Below are positions 53,271-62,625 of a stretch of 64,000 nucleotides of DNA, piece after piece (position 1 is the stretch's first letter; each line of letters starts with the position of its first letter). This stretch comes from Alloprevotella sp. oral taxon 473 str. F0040 (lineage in GTDB: Bacteria; Bacteroidota; Bacteroidia; Bacteroidales; Bacteroidaceae). The stretch lies in assembly GCF_000318095.2 (NCBI RefSeq), contig NZ_KB290718.1, positions 141,416 to 205,415 on the forward strand. Reading direction: 5' to 3'. The notes beneath the pieces were generated by a model. The model worked only from the letters and a program-made list of their open reading frames with translations. It did not search any database and was not told the DNA's origin. The position numbers were made by a program, and so were the translations under genes.

Positions 53271-53305
53271 AAATCGCGCTCAAGCATTGCTTGGGCGCGA
53301 TTTTT
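53271..53305 (+). terminator. Strong terminator after mdh
   Basis: AAATCGCGCTCAAG (53271-53284) pairs with CTTGGGCGCGATTT (53290-53303) with one T-G wobble, followed by TT and GCTG. The T-run is contained in the stem end. Confidence 0.85.
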
Positions 53306-53603
53306 GCTGATGCCACTATAGGAACCCTTACCATATAAGGCAGTAAAACTGCATACTCCATCTCCCTCTACCTCAAGAGAACTATCATTCACATAATATA
53401 AAAGCATTAGCCAAAGCCTACTTACCTCGACGCATGCTAATATAGGAGTAGCTGGATTAAAAACAATTTATTGCTGATGCAAATTTGTTCACCCCATATT
53501 TTTATGTAAATTCGCCTCTGAATCAAAAGACTAAACCTTACAAAGCAAATCTACTAAACCCCTCTACAACACTCTCAAATGAAGACTCTAAATCATAAAT
53601 TCT
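53306..53603. other. Intergenic stretch before the YkvA gene
   Basis: AT-rich, with no gene. It holds the promoter at 53485-53515 and a run of short repeats that do not form a recognised element. Confidence 0.5.
53485..53515 (+). promoter_or_regulatory. Promoter of the YkvA-family gene
   Basis: TTTG (53485-53488), 19 nt, then TAAATTCG (53508-53515), one mismatch from the -7 consensus. The start near 53521 gives a leader of about 110 nt. Confidence 0.55.
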
Positions 53604-53640
53604 TTCGGACATACTAATCTGTTTGATTTATATGTCCGAA
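53604..53640. promoter_or_regulatory. Hairpin enclosing the YkvA start codon
   Basis: TTCGGACATA (53604-53613) pairs perfectly with TATGTCCGAA (53631-53640); the inner 17 nt can extend the stem. The start ATG at 53632 is in the right arm, so folding would hide it. Confidence 0.55.
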
Positions 53641-54015
53641 TCATCACTTACAATCTCATACCAATATTCTATGTCAGACTACAACAAATATGGAACAGAA
53701 TATTCAGACGGGAACCTCTGGAAAACCATAAAGAAGTGGGGCAGTAAATTGGGTGAAGAAGTTATCTACAACATTTGCTTACTTTTCTATCTAGCTAAAT
53801 CTCCCAATCTGCCAACCACCGAAAAGATGAAGGTATTAGGTGTCTTAGGCTATCTCATACTCCCTTTAGATGCGATTCCTGATTTCATCCCCATGGGTGG
53901 ACTGACCGATGACATCGGAGCAATAGCATATCTAATTAAGAGTTTAACTACTTACATCACACCTGATATAAAAAAACTAGCAAGAGATCGTGCGCATAAA
54001 ATAACCCACAAATAA
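53632..54015 (+). CDS. YkvA family (DUF1232) membrane protein
   Basis: A 127-residue protein of the DUF1232 family. The defining segment is LGVLGYLILPLDAIPDFIPM followed by GLTDDIGAI, a short hydrophobic hairpin. An N-terminal helix (LGEEVIYNICLLFYLA) precedes it. The function of the family is unknown. ATG 53632 and ATG 53671 are both possible starts; the first lies in a hairpin. Confidence 0.83.
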   Translation: MSESSLTISYQYSMSDYNKYGTEYSDGNLWKTIKKWGSKLGEEVIYNICLLFYLAKSPNLPTTEKMKVLGVLGYLILPLDAIPDFIPMGGLTDDIGAIAYLIKSLTTYITPDIKKLARDRAHKITHK

Positions 54016-54168
54016 GCGTAGCTTTCTGTTGGCGTGTTGATGGGCTTTAGGTACTGCCGATGCTATATCTTAACCTGATAAGAAAGAGCTTAATTGGTGA
54101 GCACGCTAGATATTAAGCGCACGACAAACTCGCTTAGATAGCAGGAGAAAAGAATCCTATAGATTAAA

Positions 54169-54252
54169 TATCTCCGAGGTGTTGAAAAACATCTCGGAGA
54201 TTTCTTTATATATCTCCCACATTATTGAGAGAATGTCAGAGAATTTCGAGAA
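54169..54252. repeat. Four-unit degenerate 21-bp tandem repeat (second array)
   Basis: Units start at 54169, 54190, 54211 and 54232; the core is CTCCGAG or CTCGGAG. On the minus strand they read as heptads such as ISEMFFN and TSEIFNL, like the array at 14680-14763. Units 1 and 2 form a 14-bp hairpin (54170-54201) with a GAAA tetraloop. Confidence 0.6.
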
Positions 54253-54360
54253 AAAGTCGCACGAAATATGGAACAACTTGTAAGCGTAAAAAGCAAGAGA
54301 CGAAGGCGACAAGGAATAGTTCAACTCTGTGAATGTGAACAACCCCTAAATAGTCCTTCT

Positions 54361-54634
54361 CACGCGTGCGCGCACGCGCACACTACAGCGATTTTCGTAT
54401 TTTATCCTTCACAACCTTCACAGAAATCGCTGGAACGCGATGAAAAACAAGGAGTTATAAGAGAGTTTCGGACATATTTTAACACTCTAACCAAAGAATA
54501 AAAGAACATAAGAGCAAGAGGACTAGGAAAAAACCGATTAATAGTGCTCATTATAAATCAATTACAAAGAAGTCTGTGAAGGTTGTGAAAGCAAAAAGTA
54601 AGAAATCGCTGTAGTGCGCGCATACGCGTGCGTG
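54361..54634. repeat. 274-bp inverted-repeat element
   Basis: Arms 54361-54424 and 54573-54634 are imperfect inverted repeats of about 63 bp, with the shared blocks CACTACAGCGATTT and TTCACAACCTTCACAGA. Each outer end is a CG/CA/TG alternating purine-pyrimidine tract. The 148-nt middle is AT-rich with no gene. A copy of AATCGCTG at 54425-54432 can form an alternative local hairpin. It could be a small non-autonomous mobile element or a regulatory RNA region. Confidence 0.7.
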
Positions 54635-55042
54635 TAAGTCTCAACCTCTCAGACAGTCATAATACACTGCCAGGATAGAATCTACCCATTATGCAAAGCA
54701 TACATAGCAAAACATAGTGTATCCAATGAAAAATCTTCACTTTTTCCTGGATTTTTCTCTCTTTGCCCTAATATCAACCCATATATACATGTAGGGCTAT
54801 GCCAAACTACATGAAACATCAGAAACTAGCTCCTTGCTAATCATGTCGGCAAAATGAAAAGGCAGGGAAGAAGCAAGACAAGCATCGCCCCGAAGTCAAA
54901 ACATTCCTCCCTACTCACAATTTTGTGAATCCATATATCGCAAAGTTTTGCGCATTTTCCACCCAAACCGGTCTTTACTCCCATTCAATTCGGCTCAAAA
55001 AGACAAAAATCGGACATTTTCTGCACATTTTTCGCCGAAAGA

Positions 55043-55074
55043 CTTGCATGTTTCAAAAAGAGTTCGTACTTTTG
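55043..55074 (+). promoter_or_regulatory. Promoter of tRNA-Gln
   Basis: CTTG (55043-55046), 20 nt, then TACTTTTG (55067-55074). The start near 55081 is just before the tRNA. Confidence 0.5.
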
Positions 55075-55083
55075 CATCGCAAT

Positions 55084-55154
55084 TGGGTCATGGTGTAATG
55101 GTAACACTACAGGTTTTGGTTCTGTCATTCTGGGTTCGAATCCCGGTGACCCAA
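55084..55154 (+). tRNA. tRNA-Gln(UUG)
   Basis: A 71-nt tRNA with acceptor stem TGGGTCA/TGACCCA and discriminator A. The anticodon arm ACAGG-TTTTGGT-TCTGT gives anticodon TTG (glutamine, CAA). The TpsiC arm is CTGGGTTCGAATCCCGG. CCA is not encoded. Confidence 0.94.
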
Positions 55155-55158
55155 CAAA

Positions 55159-55205
55159 ATGCGCTGATTGGCTGCGTTATCGACGCTGACGATTAGCGCG
55201 TTTTT
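55159..55205 (+). terminator. Terminator after tRNA-Gln
   Basis: GCGCTGAT (55161-55168) pairs with ATTAGCGC (55192-55199); inner bases extend the stem. GTTTTT follows. Confidence 0.7.
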
Positions 55206-55265
55206 GTATATATACCCCTACTTCTTTTTTTGTTAGTCTTCCACCTTTCTTTCCCATCTCGGACT

Positions 55266-56747
55266 ATGGCATCACTACAATCGCTCGCCAAAGATACAGC
55301 CATCTACGGTATGAGCTCCATTGTGGGGCGTTTTCTCAACTACCTCTTATTTCCACTTTACACCCACGTATTTGCAGCAAGCACGGGGGCTAATGGCGTT
55401 ATCACCAACGTCTACTCTTACACCGCACTACTCTTTGTCATACTCACTTTTGGCATGGAGACTACGCTCTTTCGATTTCTCAACAAGAATGGAGAAAACG
55501 ACCCTGAGCGTGTTTACACCACCGTTTTAGCGATGGTAGGTAGCGTGGGATTACTCTTTGTGGCACTAGTTGGGGCTTTTATCGATCCTATTGCAACACA
55601 AATGGGCTATCCCGACCATCACAACTACGTGATGATGATGGCTGCTGTGGTGGCACTAGATGCTTTTCAAGCTGTGCCCTTCTGCTATTTGCGCTATCAG
55701 AAACGACCTCTCAAGTTTGCAGCGCTCAAGCTGAGCTTTATCGTGCTAAACATCCTACTCAATCTGCTATACTTTGTGGTGCTTCCACGTCTGGTGCCGA
55801 GTTGGCAAATCGAAGTAGGACACGTGTTTTTTGTCAATCTGATTTGTACAGGCCTCATCACTCTCGGATTTTGGAAAGAGCTCTTTGGCGTACGTTGGCG
55901 TATTGACCGTAAGCTCATCCGCCCAATGTTAGTTTACTCTTGGCCCATGCTTGTGCTCGGCATTGCAGGTATTTTGAATCAGACAATCGACAAAATCATC
56001 TTCCCATGGCTCGTTCCTGGCGCAGAAGGACGTGTACAACTCGGCATCTATGGAGCCGCAGTGAAAATAGCCATGATTATGGCACTCATCACGCAAGCTT
56101 TCCGCTATGCCTACGAACCCTTTGTTTTTGCAGCTGCAAAGAATGATAGTTCAGGCGACAACCGCGCCACCTATGCAGCCACGATGAAATACTTCATCAT
56201 CTTTACGCTGGCTGCATTTCTCCTCGTGATGGCGTATATAGACGTGCTCAAACACCTCATGGGGCGCGACTACTGGGAAGGACTGCCTACAGTGGCAGTG
56301 GTGATGGTAGGCGAAATCATCAAAGGCATATATTTTAATCTTTCCTTCTGGTATAAACTCACCGACCGCACCATTTGGGGAGCATGGTTCTCCACCGCTG
56401 GTTGCCTGGTATTGGTGGCTTGCAATCTTTATTTCATTCCACAATATGGCTACATGGCTTGCGCCTGGTCGGGCGTGGCGGGTTATAGCGTAGCGATGCT
56501 GCTGAGCTACTTCGTGGGACAAAAATACTATCCTATCAACTATCCACTCAAAAGCATTTTCCGCTACGTGGCACTCACCGCGGCACTGTACATTGGAATG
56601 GTGATTTTTGCCGATTTTATCAACAATAGTTTTCTACGTTTAGTCTTCAACACGCTTCTCATCGGAATATTTCTCACCTATATTGTGCGCACTGACTTTC
56701 CACTTTCCTCACTTCCCGTAGTGGGCAAGTATTTCCGCAAACGATAA
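55266..56747 (+). CDS. Polysaccharide flippase (MATE/Wzx-like)
   Basis: A 493-residue integral membrane protein with about 14 helices, of the polysaccharide transporter family. It opens LAKDTAIYGMSSIVGRFLNYLLFPLYT and has LLFVILTFGMETTLFRFLNK, both typical of lipopolysaccharide/teichoic-type flippases in Bacteroidetes. It has no transferases nearby and differs from the capsule flippase at 21543; it may serve LPS or another lipid-linked glycan. ATG 55266 (MASLQSLAK) is preferred; a frame from 55230 adds 12 poor residues. Confidence 0.87.
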   Translation: MASLQSLAKDTAIYGMSSIVGRFLNYLLFPLYTHVFAASTGANGVITNVYSYTALLFVILTFGMETTLFRFLNKNGENDPERVYTTVLAMVGSVGLLFVALVGAFIDPIATQMGYPDHHNYVMMMAAVVALDAFQAVPFCYLRYQKRPLKFAALKLSFIVLNILLNLLYFVVLPRLVPSWQIEVGHVFFVNLICTGLITLGFWKELFGVRWRIDRKLIRPMLVYSWPMLVLGIAGILNQTIDKIIFPWLVPGAEGRVQLGIYGAAVKIAMIMALITQAFRYAYEPFVFAAAKNDSSGDNRATYAATMKYFIIFTLAAFLLVMAYIDVLKHLMGRDYWEGLPTVAVVMVGEIIKGIYFNLSFWYKLTDRTIWGAWFSTAGCLVLVACNLYFIPQYGYMACAWSGVAGYSVAMLLSYFVGQKYYPINYPLKSIFRYVALTAALYIGMVIFADFINNSFLRLVFNTLLIGIFLTYIVRTDFPLSSLPVVGKYFRKR

Positions 56748-56900
56748 CCTCTATCAGCAAAAGTAAGGAGTTCTTATTTTACCCTTGCCTTTATGGGGCT
56801 ACCCTCCTAAGGGTAGCTAAAAAATGTACGAATTCATCGCATAACATCTCATTTTTTCTTCGATTTCATCGGTTTCATCCCTTTTCACACCCATACATCC

Positions 56901-58220
56901 ATGAAGAGTTTCCGCTTAGAAAATGGTCTCCGCGTGGTGGTGCATTACCGCTCCTCTGACGTGCTCCACTGTGGCTATGTGCTCTGCACAGGCACCCGCC
57001 ACGAAGATGCAGCCGACAGTGGCATGGCGCACTTCATCGAACACATGACTTTCAAGGGAACATCTCGCCGCCGCTCACGACAAGTGAACGACTATCTGGA
57101 GCGCGTAGGTGGAGAACTCAATGCTTTCACCAGCAAACAAGAAACGGTGTATTCTGCCACGGTGCTACGCAAGGATTTCTCACGCGCAGTGGATGTGCTC
57201 ACCGACATTGTTTTCCACAGCACCTATCCGCAGGCAGAAATCGACAAAGAAGTGGAGGTGATCATCGATGAAATCGACAGTTATCGCGACAGCCCTGCTG
57301 AATTGATTTTCGATGAGTTTGAACAACTGGTTTATGGTGACGCACCTCTTGGTCGCGACATTTTGGGGGATCCCGAACGTCTGCGCACATACACTACTGC
57401 CGATGCGATGCGATTTACTAAACAGCACTACACTCCTAAAAACGCGGTGTTTTATGTGCATGGAGAAGTAGAGATGCGCACTATCATTCGCCAACTCCAG
57501 AAATGGCACAACTGCAAAATGTTCGGTTCCATCGAAGACTCAGAAGATTTTAATACAGAACCCGTAGAGCATTTTTCTATCAAACCCAAGAGAGAATTAG
57601 GAACAAATAACGATGAAATCGGCAATTCTGAAACCACTAAGGAGGTAAAAGGCTCAATTACCCCGGCATTACCGACTGTGCGCCGTGTTAATCGTGGCAC
57701 TCACCAAGCACACGTCATGATGGGAGGACTCACCTTCGGAAGTGATGACGAACGTCGCTTCACGCTTCTTTTACTCAATAATATATTAGGAGGCCCTGCC
57801 ATGAATTCTCGCTTAAACATGGCCGTGAGAGAGAAATGTGGTTTGGTCTATAGCATCGATGCCTATCTCAACACTTATCCCGACACAGGATTCTGGAATG
57901 TATATTTTGGTTGTGATCTGGAAGATGTGAATCGCTGCTGCAAACTGGTGGAGCGTGAGCTTGCTAAACTAGCGCAACACCCACTCACCCCGCGACAACT
58001 TCATGCAGCTCAAGAGCAGCTCTGTGGACAGATTGGTATCTCTGGCGATAACTCTGAAAGCGCGGCACTCGCAATGGCTAAACAGTTTGCACATTTCGGC
58101 ACATATCGCAATATTTCACGACTCTATAAAAAGATTCGCAACATATCTGCGGAGCAACTCCAACAGCTAGCCAAAGAGATTTATCGACCAGAAGCAAGAT
58201 ACACACTGATATATCACTAA
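56901..58220 (+). CDS. M16 family zinc peptidase
   Basis: A 439-residue single-chain M16 protease. The inverted zinc motif HFIEH (in MAHFIEHMTFKG, residues about 48-59) and the downstream Glu (in EIDKEVEVIIDEIDSYRD, about 117-131) are present, so the site looks intact. The C-terminal M16 repeat has GLVYSIDAYLNTYPDTGFW. A Ser/Thr/Lys-rich insertion (about residues 215-255) separates the halves. No signal peptide is seen; homologues process peptides or precursor proteins. Confidence 0.9.
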   Translation: MKSFRLENGLRVVVHYRSSDVLHCGYVLCTGTRHEDAADSGMAHFIEHMTFKGTSRRRSRQVNDYLERVGGELNAFTSKQETVYSATVLRKDFSRAVDVLTDIVFHSTYPQAEIDKEVEVIIDEIDSYRDSPAELIFDEFEQLVYGDAPLGRDILGDPERLRTYTTADAMRFTKQHYTPKNAVFYVHGEVEMRTIIRQLQKWHNCKMFGSIEDSEDFNTEPVEHFSIKPKRELGTNNDEIGNSETTKEVKGSITPALPTVRRVNRGTHQAHVMMGGLTFGSDDERRFTLLLLNNILGGPAMNSRLNMAVREKCGLVYSIDAYLNTYPDTGFWNVYFGCDLEDVNRCCKLVERELAKLAQHPLTPRQLHAAQEQLCGQIGISGDNSESAALAMAKQFAHFGTYRNISRLYKKIRNISAEQLQQLAKEIYRPEARYTLIYH

Positions 58221-58359
58221 TTGCATTTGAAGCCTACCTGTTATAGTGAAAAAAAATATTTCCCGATGAAATCGGAGTTTTTAGTATAAACAGGATGGTA
58301 GACAAAAGTATTACCCGAAATATCAGCACCCGAAAGGCCTCAAAATCAAATTAAATTAG

Positions 58360-58367
58360 TAAATTTG
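58360..58367 (+). promoter_or_regulatory. -7 box of the pnp promoter
   Basis: TAAATTTG matches the consensus about 110 nt before pnp; no -33 box was found. Confidence 0.4.
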
Positions 58368-58471
58368 CGCTTGTGCGTGTAAAATAAACTGACTACAAAA
58401 ATTCAGCACATTCACATGGGGCGCAAATAAGCGGCCATACTCAACGAAATTATCCATTATAAAAGTATAAG

Positions 58472-60682
58472 ATGAACGTTATTACAAAGACTGTCTCCCT
58501 GCCTGATGGACGTACCATCAGCATTGAGACCGGTAAGCTCGCGAAGCAAGCGGACGGCGCGGTGATGCTGCGCATGAACAACACGATGCTTCTCGCTACC
58601 GTTTGCGGTGCCAAAGACGCTGCCCCCGGCACCGATTTCATGCCCTTGCAATGTGACTATAAAGAAAAATACTCCGCTGTGGGTCGCTTCCCCGGTGGAT
58701 TCACCAAACGCGAAGGTCGTGCTGGCGACTACGAGATCCTCACTTCTCGTCTCGTTGACCGCGCCCTCCGTCCCCTCTTCCCTTCTGACTATCACGCAGA
58801 AGTGTTTGTGAACATCACACTCTTCAGTGCTGATGGCGTGGATATGCCCGATGCTCTCGCTGGTTTCGCTGCCTCTGCAGCTTTGGCTTGCACCGACATT
58901 CCTTTTGATGGTCCTATCTCTGAAGTGCGCGTGGCTCGCATCAACGGAGAGTTTGTGATCAACCCTACCTTCGAACAACTCAAGGGTGCCGACATGGATC
59001 TCATGGTTGCGGCTACTGAAGAGAACATCATGATGGTGGAAGGTGAAATGGACGAGGTGCCCGAAAGCGCACTCCTCGAAGCACTCAAGGTGGCTCACGC
59101 TGCTATCAAACCCATGTGCCAAATCCAAAAGGAACTCTCTAAGGAATTGGGCAAGGATGTGAAGCGCGAATACTGCCACGAAGTGAACGACGAAGATCTC
59201 CGTGCACAAGTGAAGAACGACTGCTACCAAAAGTGCTACGACATCACGAAGTCTGCACTCGAAAAGCACGATCGTTTCGATGCTTTCGAAGCTGTTCGTG
59301 AAGAATTTAAGGTGGCTTACGCTGCTGCTCACACCGAGCTTACTGAAGACGAATTGGCTGAAAAGAATGCACTCATTGATCGTTACTACCACGATGTTGA
59401 GAAGGACGCTATGCGTCGTTGCATCCTCGACGAAGGCGTGCGTCTCGATGGTCGTAAGACTACTGACATCCGTCCTATCTGGTGCGAGGTGAATCCTCTC
59501 CCCGGTCCTCACGGTAGCGCTATCTTCACTCGTGGTGAAACACAAAGCCTTTCTACCACAACGCTCGGTACGAAGCTCGATGAAAAGATGGTGGACGATG
59601 TACTCGATAAGAGCTACATGCGCTTCCTCCTTCACTATAACTTCCCTCCCTTCTCTACCGGTGAAGCTCGCGTTCAACGCGGTGTAGGTCGTCGCGAAAT
59701 CGGTCACGGTCACTTGGCATGGCGCGGTTTGAAGGGGCAAATCCCTGCTAACTTCCCTTACACTGTACGTGTGGTAAGTGATATCCTCGAGTCTAACGGT
59801 TCTTCTTCTATGGCTACCGTTTGCGCGGGTACTCTTTCGCTCATGGACGCTGGTGTTCCCTTGAAGGCTCCTGTTTCTGGTATCGCAATGGGCTTGATTA
59901 AGAACCCCGGTGAAGACAAGTATGCTGTCCTCTCTGACATCCTCGGTGACGAAGACCACCTTGGTGACATGGACTTCAAGACCACGGGTACGCTCAAGGG
60001 CTTGACCGCTACTCAAATGGATATCAAGTGCGATGGTCTTTCTTACGAAATCCTCGAAAAGGCACTTGCTCAAGCTAAGGCTGGCCGTGAACACATCCTC
60101 GGTGAGATGATGAAGACCATGGATCACCCACGTGAAGACTACAAGCCTCACGTTCCTCGCATCGAAGCCTTCGAAATTCCTAAGGAATTCATCGGTGCCG
60201 TTATCGGCCCTGGTGGTAAGATCATCCAAGGTATGCAAGAAGAAACTGGTGCTACCATCACTATCGAAGAAGTGGATGGCGTAGGTAAGATTCAAGTTTC
60301 TGCTCCTAACAAGAACAGTATTGATGCTGCCGTTGCTAAGATCCGCGCTATCGTAGCTATCCCCGAAGTGGGTGAAGTGTACGATGCCAAGGTCATCAGC
60401 ATCATGCCTTACGGTTGCTTCGTAGAGTTCATGCCTTCTAAGGAAGGTCTCCTCCACATCTCAGAAATCTCTTGGAATCGCCTCGAAAGCGTTGAAGACG
60501 CTGGCATCAAGGAAGGTGACAAGCTCCAAGTGAAGCTCCTCGAAATCGACCAAAAGACTGGTAAGTTCCGTCTTTCTCACAAGGTTTTGACCGAGAAGCC
60601 CGAGGGTTGGGAAGAACGTCCTGCACGCCGTCCTCGCCGCGAAGATGGTGAGCGTCGTCCCCGTCGTGAACAACGCGACTAA
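58472..60682 (+). CDS. pnp: Polyribonucleotide nucleotidyltransferase
   Basis: A 736-residue phosphorolytic exoribonuclease. Two RNase PH domains (residues about 5-215 and 330-555) flank an alpha-helical part. A KH domain ([17 protein letters not shown], about 575) and an S1 domain ([20 protein letters not shown], about 635) follow. The tail is Arg-rich ([17 protein letters not shown]). Codon use is strongly biased, as in mdh. It is followed by a hairpin and a strong terminator. Confidence 0.96.
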   Translation: MNVITKTVSLPDGRTISIETGKLAKQADGAVMLRMNNTMLLATVCGAKDAAPGTDFMPLQCDYKEKYSAVGRFPGGFTKREGRAGDYEILTSRLVDRALRPLFPSDYHAEVFVNITLFSADGVDMPDALAGFAASAALACTDIPFDGPISEVRVARINGEFVINPTFEQLKGADMDLMVAATEENIMMVEGEMDEVPESALLEALKVAHAAIKPMCQIQKELSKELGKDVKREYCHEVNDEDLRAQVKNDCYQKCYDITKSALEKHDRFDAFEAVREEFKVAYAAAHTELTEDELAEKNALIDRYYHDVEKDAMRRCILDEGVRLDGRKTTDIRPIWCEVNPLPGPHGSAIFTRGETQSLSTTTLGTKLDEKMVDDVLDKSYMRFLLHYNFPPFSTGEARVQRGVGRREIGHGHLAWRGLKGQIPANFPYTVRVVSDILESNGSSSMATVCAGTLSLMDAGVPLKAPVSGIAMGLIKNPGEDKYAVLSDILGDEDHLGDMDFKTTGTLKGLTATQMDIKCDGLSYEILEKALAQAKAGREHILGEMMKTMDHPREDYKPHVPRIEAFEIPKEFIGAVIGPGGKIIQGMQEETGATITIEEVDGVGKIQVSAPNKNSIDAAVAKIRAIVAIPEVGEVYDAKVISIMPYGCFVEFMPSKEGLLHISEISWNRLESVEDAGIKEGDKLQVKLLEIDQKTGKFRLSHKVLTEKPEGWEERPARRPRREDGERRPRREQRD

Positions 60683-60702
60683 TCTCACGCTTTTTAACCT
60701 AG

Positions 60703-60741
60703 TAGGCTGCTTTAGCCTATAAGCTGAGTTTTAGCAGCCTA
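60703..60741 (+). other. Hairpin after pnp
   Basis: TAGGCTGCT (60703-60711) pairs with AGCAGCCTA (60733-60741). It has no T-run and may stabilise the pnp message; pnp mRNAs are often regulated at the ends, but this is inference. Confidence 0.4.
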
Positions 60742-60795
60742 TTAGCTGCATATTGTCTATACCTTGCATTCTGCAGCATAGGATAATATACAATT

Positions 60796-60832
60796 TGTCC
60801 TCACACTCCGTTGGGAGTGTGAGGACATTTTT
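60796..60832 (+). terminator. Strong terminator after pnp
   Basis: TGTCCTCACACTCC (60796-60809) pairs perfectly with GGAGTGTGAGGACA (60814-60827), followed by TTTTTATT. Confidence 0.9.
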
Positions 60833-61197
60833 ATTATGGATAACCATAAGAGAAGACCACTAACTTTTGTGATAGGAGACTTTCAGCCAAACACATGAAA
60901 TTGGATATCTATAGTTCCTTCCAATTACATTTCTAATTGTCGCATTTTGAGGGCTAATACTTTTTACAAGGTACTCACGATGGTTTTGATAACATGGAAA
61001 TTATAAGTAACTTTGCGGAAGAAATTAGCCTCTTTTGGAACTGTTGACTACGAGCTCACCTAAAGTTATTCGTCAGCCTCTTATGAACAGCAGTATAGGA
61101 TTTACTGTCGTATCGATATTATCCCTAACCAGTACAATTCCAACCAAGTTAGGAAAGCACCTGATCTCATTATTAAACACCTATTACACAAAACAAT
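60833..61197 (+). other. Intergenic stretch and mcrB leader
   Basis: It holds the mcrB promoter and about 175 nt of leader. A 65-codon frame (61035-61232) runs into mcrB out of frame and has no family features. No other gene is seen. Confidence 0.5.
60985..61015 (+). promoter_or_regulatory. Promoter of the McrBC pair
   Basis: TTTG (60985-60988), 19 nt, then TAACTTTG (61008-61015), an exact match to the Bacteroidetes consensus. The start near 61021 gives a 175-nt leader. Confidence 0.65.
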
Positions 61198-62625
61198 ATG
61201 AAAGCAGAAGAGTTCTTTGGGGAAATCTGTAAAAAAGCAATAGCCTTTGGTATGTCCCCAAAAAACAAAGGGCAGCAGATAGAGAACCCAATAGGAAATA
61301 CCATTATTAGAACAAACTTACAATCAGAGGCATTTACTAGTGGTACTGCATATTTTGGATTCCTCAATCCAGAAGAAGAAACTTCTGGGCCATACTCTGA
61401 TTTCTCTTTTGTCGTTTTTCCAAATTCAGTAGACAACGTGACGACTTGTGTGGTTTGTCTTGCTGTAGGTTCGTCTGGATTCCGCAACGATTATCAGTTG
61501 GCAGCACTTCCAGGTCTTCGCAGAATGTTCCTTAAACTCAAGGGGCAGAATACGTTTTTCAAGGCATCGTTTAATGATATAGAAAATACGTCAACTGATT
61601 TGTTGAAAGAAATTCGCGCATCATATACTCAATTAGCCAGTGTCATAGAGAAGTATAAGACTGTTTTGCCCGCTAGTTGCATTGTTAATCCTCAAGAGGA
61701 AGAAGGAATAAACACCATTTCTGCATGGCTGGCTACCTACGCTAAGATACGATCTTGGGGGACGAAAGAGAAAAAAGAACTGGTAGATGCCTGCTTGTCA
61801 AGTATTCTCTCCACAAGCGTTCCAAACGAAGAACAGGAGGTAAAAGACCTTCTCAAAAGACGTAAGTATATCGTATTGCAAGGAGCTCCAGGAACAGGAA
61901 AGACCTATACAGCATTGAATATCGCTAATAGTTACGATAAAACATTCTTTGAACAATTCCACGCAGAAACGACCTTCTCCGATTTTGTCTACGGTATAGA
62001 GCCTAATATGTCTGGGGATATGTCGCAACCACAGTTCACAGCGAAGGAAGGTGTGCTTTATCAAGCCATAAGATATGCAGCCGGCAATGAAGACAAAAAT
62101 GTGCTACTGATCATCGATGAAATCAACCGCGCCAATTTGTCTAACGTGCTTGGTCCAGTATTTTATCTTTTCGAATATCAATCGGGGGAGAGAGACGTTG
62201 AAATATCAGTTGGTAAAATGAAGCTTACTCAGCTTCCTGATAATCTTCATGTGATAGCAACCATGAATACCGCTGACAGAAGTTTGGCTGTCGTAGACTT
62301 TGCATTGCGCCGCCGCTTTGCATGGTACACTCTCCGTCCTCACGAGATAACGCCCGGAAGTGGTAAGAAGTTCATGAAAGATAGCTACAATAAATTTGCT
62401 AATATTTTTTTCCAATACGCTACTGATGATGAACTTAATCTCCAACCTGGTCAATCTTATTTTATTGTAAGCAAACAGGAAGCTAACAAGGAAATGAAGG
62501 AGCGTATGATATATGAATTAATGCCCTTGATAAAAGAATACTTGGCTGAAGGTTATCTATTGAAGGCGAAAGACTCCTTCTGCGACTTATTCCTAAAAGA
62601 AACAGGAAAATTGATGTATGAGTAA
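61198..62625 (+). CDS. mcrB: McrB-type restriction GTPase
   Basis: A 475-residue AAA+ protein. Walker A is GAPGTGKTY (about 231), Walker B IIDEINRANL (about 306) and the McrB signature MNTADRS (about 356), followed by FALRRRFAW. McrB hydrolyses GTP and, with McrC, translocates and cuts modified DNA. The N-terminal 200 residues (YSDFSFVVFP, AVGSSGFRNDYQLAALPGLR) should bind target DNA but were not recognised as a known MrcB_N or EVE/YTH type. Overlaps mcrC by 8 nt. Confidence 0.88.
   Translation: MKAEEFFGEICKKAIAFGMSPKNKGQQIENPIGNTIIRTNLQSEAFTSGTAYFGFLNPEEETSGPYSDFSFVVFPNSVDNVTTCVVCLAVGSSGFRNDYQLAALPGLRRMFLKLKGQNTFFKASFNDIENTSTDLLKEIRASYTQLASVIEKYKTVLPASCIVNPQEEEGINTISAWLATYAKIRSWGTKEKKELVDACLSSILSTSVPNEEQEVKDLLKRRKYIVLQGAPGTGKTYTALNIANSYDKTFFEQFHAETTFSDFVYGIEPNMSGDMSQPQFTAKEGVLYQAIRYAAGNEDKNVLLIIDEINRANLSNVLGPVFYLFEYQSGERDVEISVGKMKLTQLPDNLHVIATMNTADRSLAVVDFALRRRFAWYTLRPHEITPGSGKKFMKDSYNKFANIFFQYATDDELNLQPGQSYFIVSKQEANKEMKERMIYELMPLIKEYLAEGYLLKAKDSFCDLFLKETGKLMYE

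Larger units (their letters stand above)
54016..55042. other. Gene-poor stretch of about 1 kb
   Basis: No convincing gene. It contains a 21-bp periodic repeat (54169-54252), a hairpin with GAAA loop (54170-54201), a 274-bp inverted-repeat element (54361-54634) and AT-rich sequence without recognised features from about 54640. A plus-strand frame (54268-54501) overlaps the repeat and a minus frame (54157-54342) is the heptad repeat; neither is supported as a gene. Confidence 0.6.

Noticed and set aside
54268..54501. 77-codon plus-strand frame in the gene-poor region
   Set aside because: It runs through the left arm of the inverted-repeat element and has low-complexity, repeat-derived sequence; no family features or promoter. 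It could be a repeat-borne ORF, but there is no support.
58457..60457. Long minus-strand open frame of 666 codons opposite pnp
   Set aside because: It is the antisense shadow of a codon-biased gene; the translated product has no family features and pnp is certain on the plus strand.
61035..61232. 65-codon frame in the mcrB leader
   Set aside because: It overlaps the start of mcrB in another frame and resembles no known controller protein.
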